From contig NC_079431.1 in the NCBI RefSeq assembly GCF_026213295.1, positions 14,321,804-14,385,803 on the forward strand: a DNA stretch of 64,000 bases. Reading direction: 5' to 3'. Positions 63,263-64,000 of the stretch are shown here, piece by piece (within the stretch, counting starts at the first letter, position 1; the number at the start of each line of letters is the position of its first letter). The stretch comes from Gadus chalcogrammus (Eukaryota > Chordata > Actinopteri > Gadiformes > Gadidae). The translations under genes and the position numbers were made by a program. The notes beneath the pieces were generated by a model. That model saw nothing but the letters and a program-made list of their open reading frames with translations, had not been told where the DNA came from and did not search any database.

Positions 63263-64000
63263 GATGTTCATGATGAGGTTTATGATGTTCACTATATTAT
63301 CACCTGTTTAATGTAACCATTTGATCTCTCAGCGCTCTATAATGCCAGACTGGGACGAGGGTGTGGCGATCCAAAAGGCACTCATGCTTGTTTTCTTTAA
63401 AGCTTCACAATATCTCAGTGTGTGTGCGTGTTGCAACGTCTAAGTGCGGCTCCCGTGATGCTTCTAGGGTGAGGACATGATCACCGGAGCCGCCGTGGAG
63501 ATGGGCAATGACAATGGGGTTGGCTCATGGGAACTATGGCATGCGATGTTCTGCCAACTTATCCAAGGAGCGGCCATAATAAACATAACAGCGCAATTAG
63601 GTAATTCTTGAAGCACGCACGCAGGGCCCTGGGTGGGTCTGAGGATAGATTGCACACTGCCAGTATGAAGCACACACAGCATCTGATAATACTACTCCTG
63701 CCACCTCACCCTAATGGTTTTATGATTGAATAATAAACAGAACAAGTGCGTGAGCTGAGCAGCATCTAGCAGCCCCGGCCCCTATTATGGGATGTATATT
63801 TCTGCCCGCATAGCGGCCTAGACATTGGTGTGGGTGTTGCCATGGCGAAGTCCGTCCGAGCGGACGTATTGTGCACTGAGCTCGGTCTGCTCTGTCTCAT
63901 CTCACCGTCTCCCGAGGGCACACCTGTGGCCAGACTATAAACAGGTTGTGTGACATACCGCGCGTGACCCGGCCCGGCACGCACTCACACTCAAACAAAT

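Larger units (their letters stand above)
56744..64000 (-). other. lmo7: lmo7 intron interrupting the CH domain, runs off the right edge
   Basis: No exon matching the first two thirds of a CH domain (LLCDLINxLKPG, GLDNI..FL type motifs) was found on the - strand in this 7.2 kb, so the intron is at least that long. It contains an AT-rich stretch (57013-57082), a CT microsatellite and a 30-bp direct repeat. ORFs here are short and unrecognised. Confidence 0.8.

Noticed and set aside
57100..64000. Search for remaining CH-domain exons of lmo7
   Set aside because: No CH motifs with splice sites were found on the - strand, so they are taken to lie beyond the window.

Overview
The window is vertebrate, almost certainly teleost fish, nuclear DNA. 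It holds an intronless KCTD gene, a multi-exon gene with small phased exons and GT-AG introns, and a very heavy load of dinucleotide microsatellites. Such microsatellite density is known from gadiform fishes (cod and relatives), so a gadiform is a reasonable but unproven guess.

Layout: (1) 1-2000: single-exon kctd12 on the + strand (CDS 580-1455), with a compact promoter-like block (inverted CCAAT box, CArG box, TTAAATA) and a poly(A) signal at 1983. (2) 2000-26380: about 24 kb of intergenic DNA with no supportable gene. It contains a 458-bp MITE-like element, a GC-box minisatellite, a CCAATATTGG tandem array, a G-rich stretch, diverged interspersed repeats and long CA/TG/AT microsatellites. 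(3) 26380-56743: the 3' part of lmo7 on the - strand. I reconstructed 30 coding exons whose splice phases all close: 5737 coding bases, 1911 codons plus stop. They run from the last third of the CH (calponin homology) domain, through the conserved LMO7/LIMCH1 middle region, the PDZ domain and a long Glu/Arg helix, to the C-terminal LIM domain and stop. (4) 56744-64000: the beginning of a >7.2-kb lmo7 intron. The exons for the first part of the CH domain must lie beyond the right edge.

The two genes face each other tail to tail (kctd12 -> <- lmo7). From memory, human LMO7 and KCTD12 on 13q22 have the same relative arrangement, so this is conserved microsynteny compressed into a small interval. 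The products are not known to work together: Kctd12 is an auxiliary subunit of GABA-B receptors, and Lmo7 is an actin/adherens-junction and nuclear-shuttling scaffold.

The most unusual content is in lmo7. Several acceptors have a (UG)n microsatellite as their only or main pyrimidine-like tract, the last LIM exon is preceded by about 260 nt of interrupted (CU)n, and there are tandem NAG acceptors and 26-31-nt microexons. The protein carries a recurrent DD-phi-x-x-R-R/K motif and a very long ER-rich predicted single alpha-helix. I found no CRISPR array, rRNA, tRNA or other new multi-gene system.
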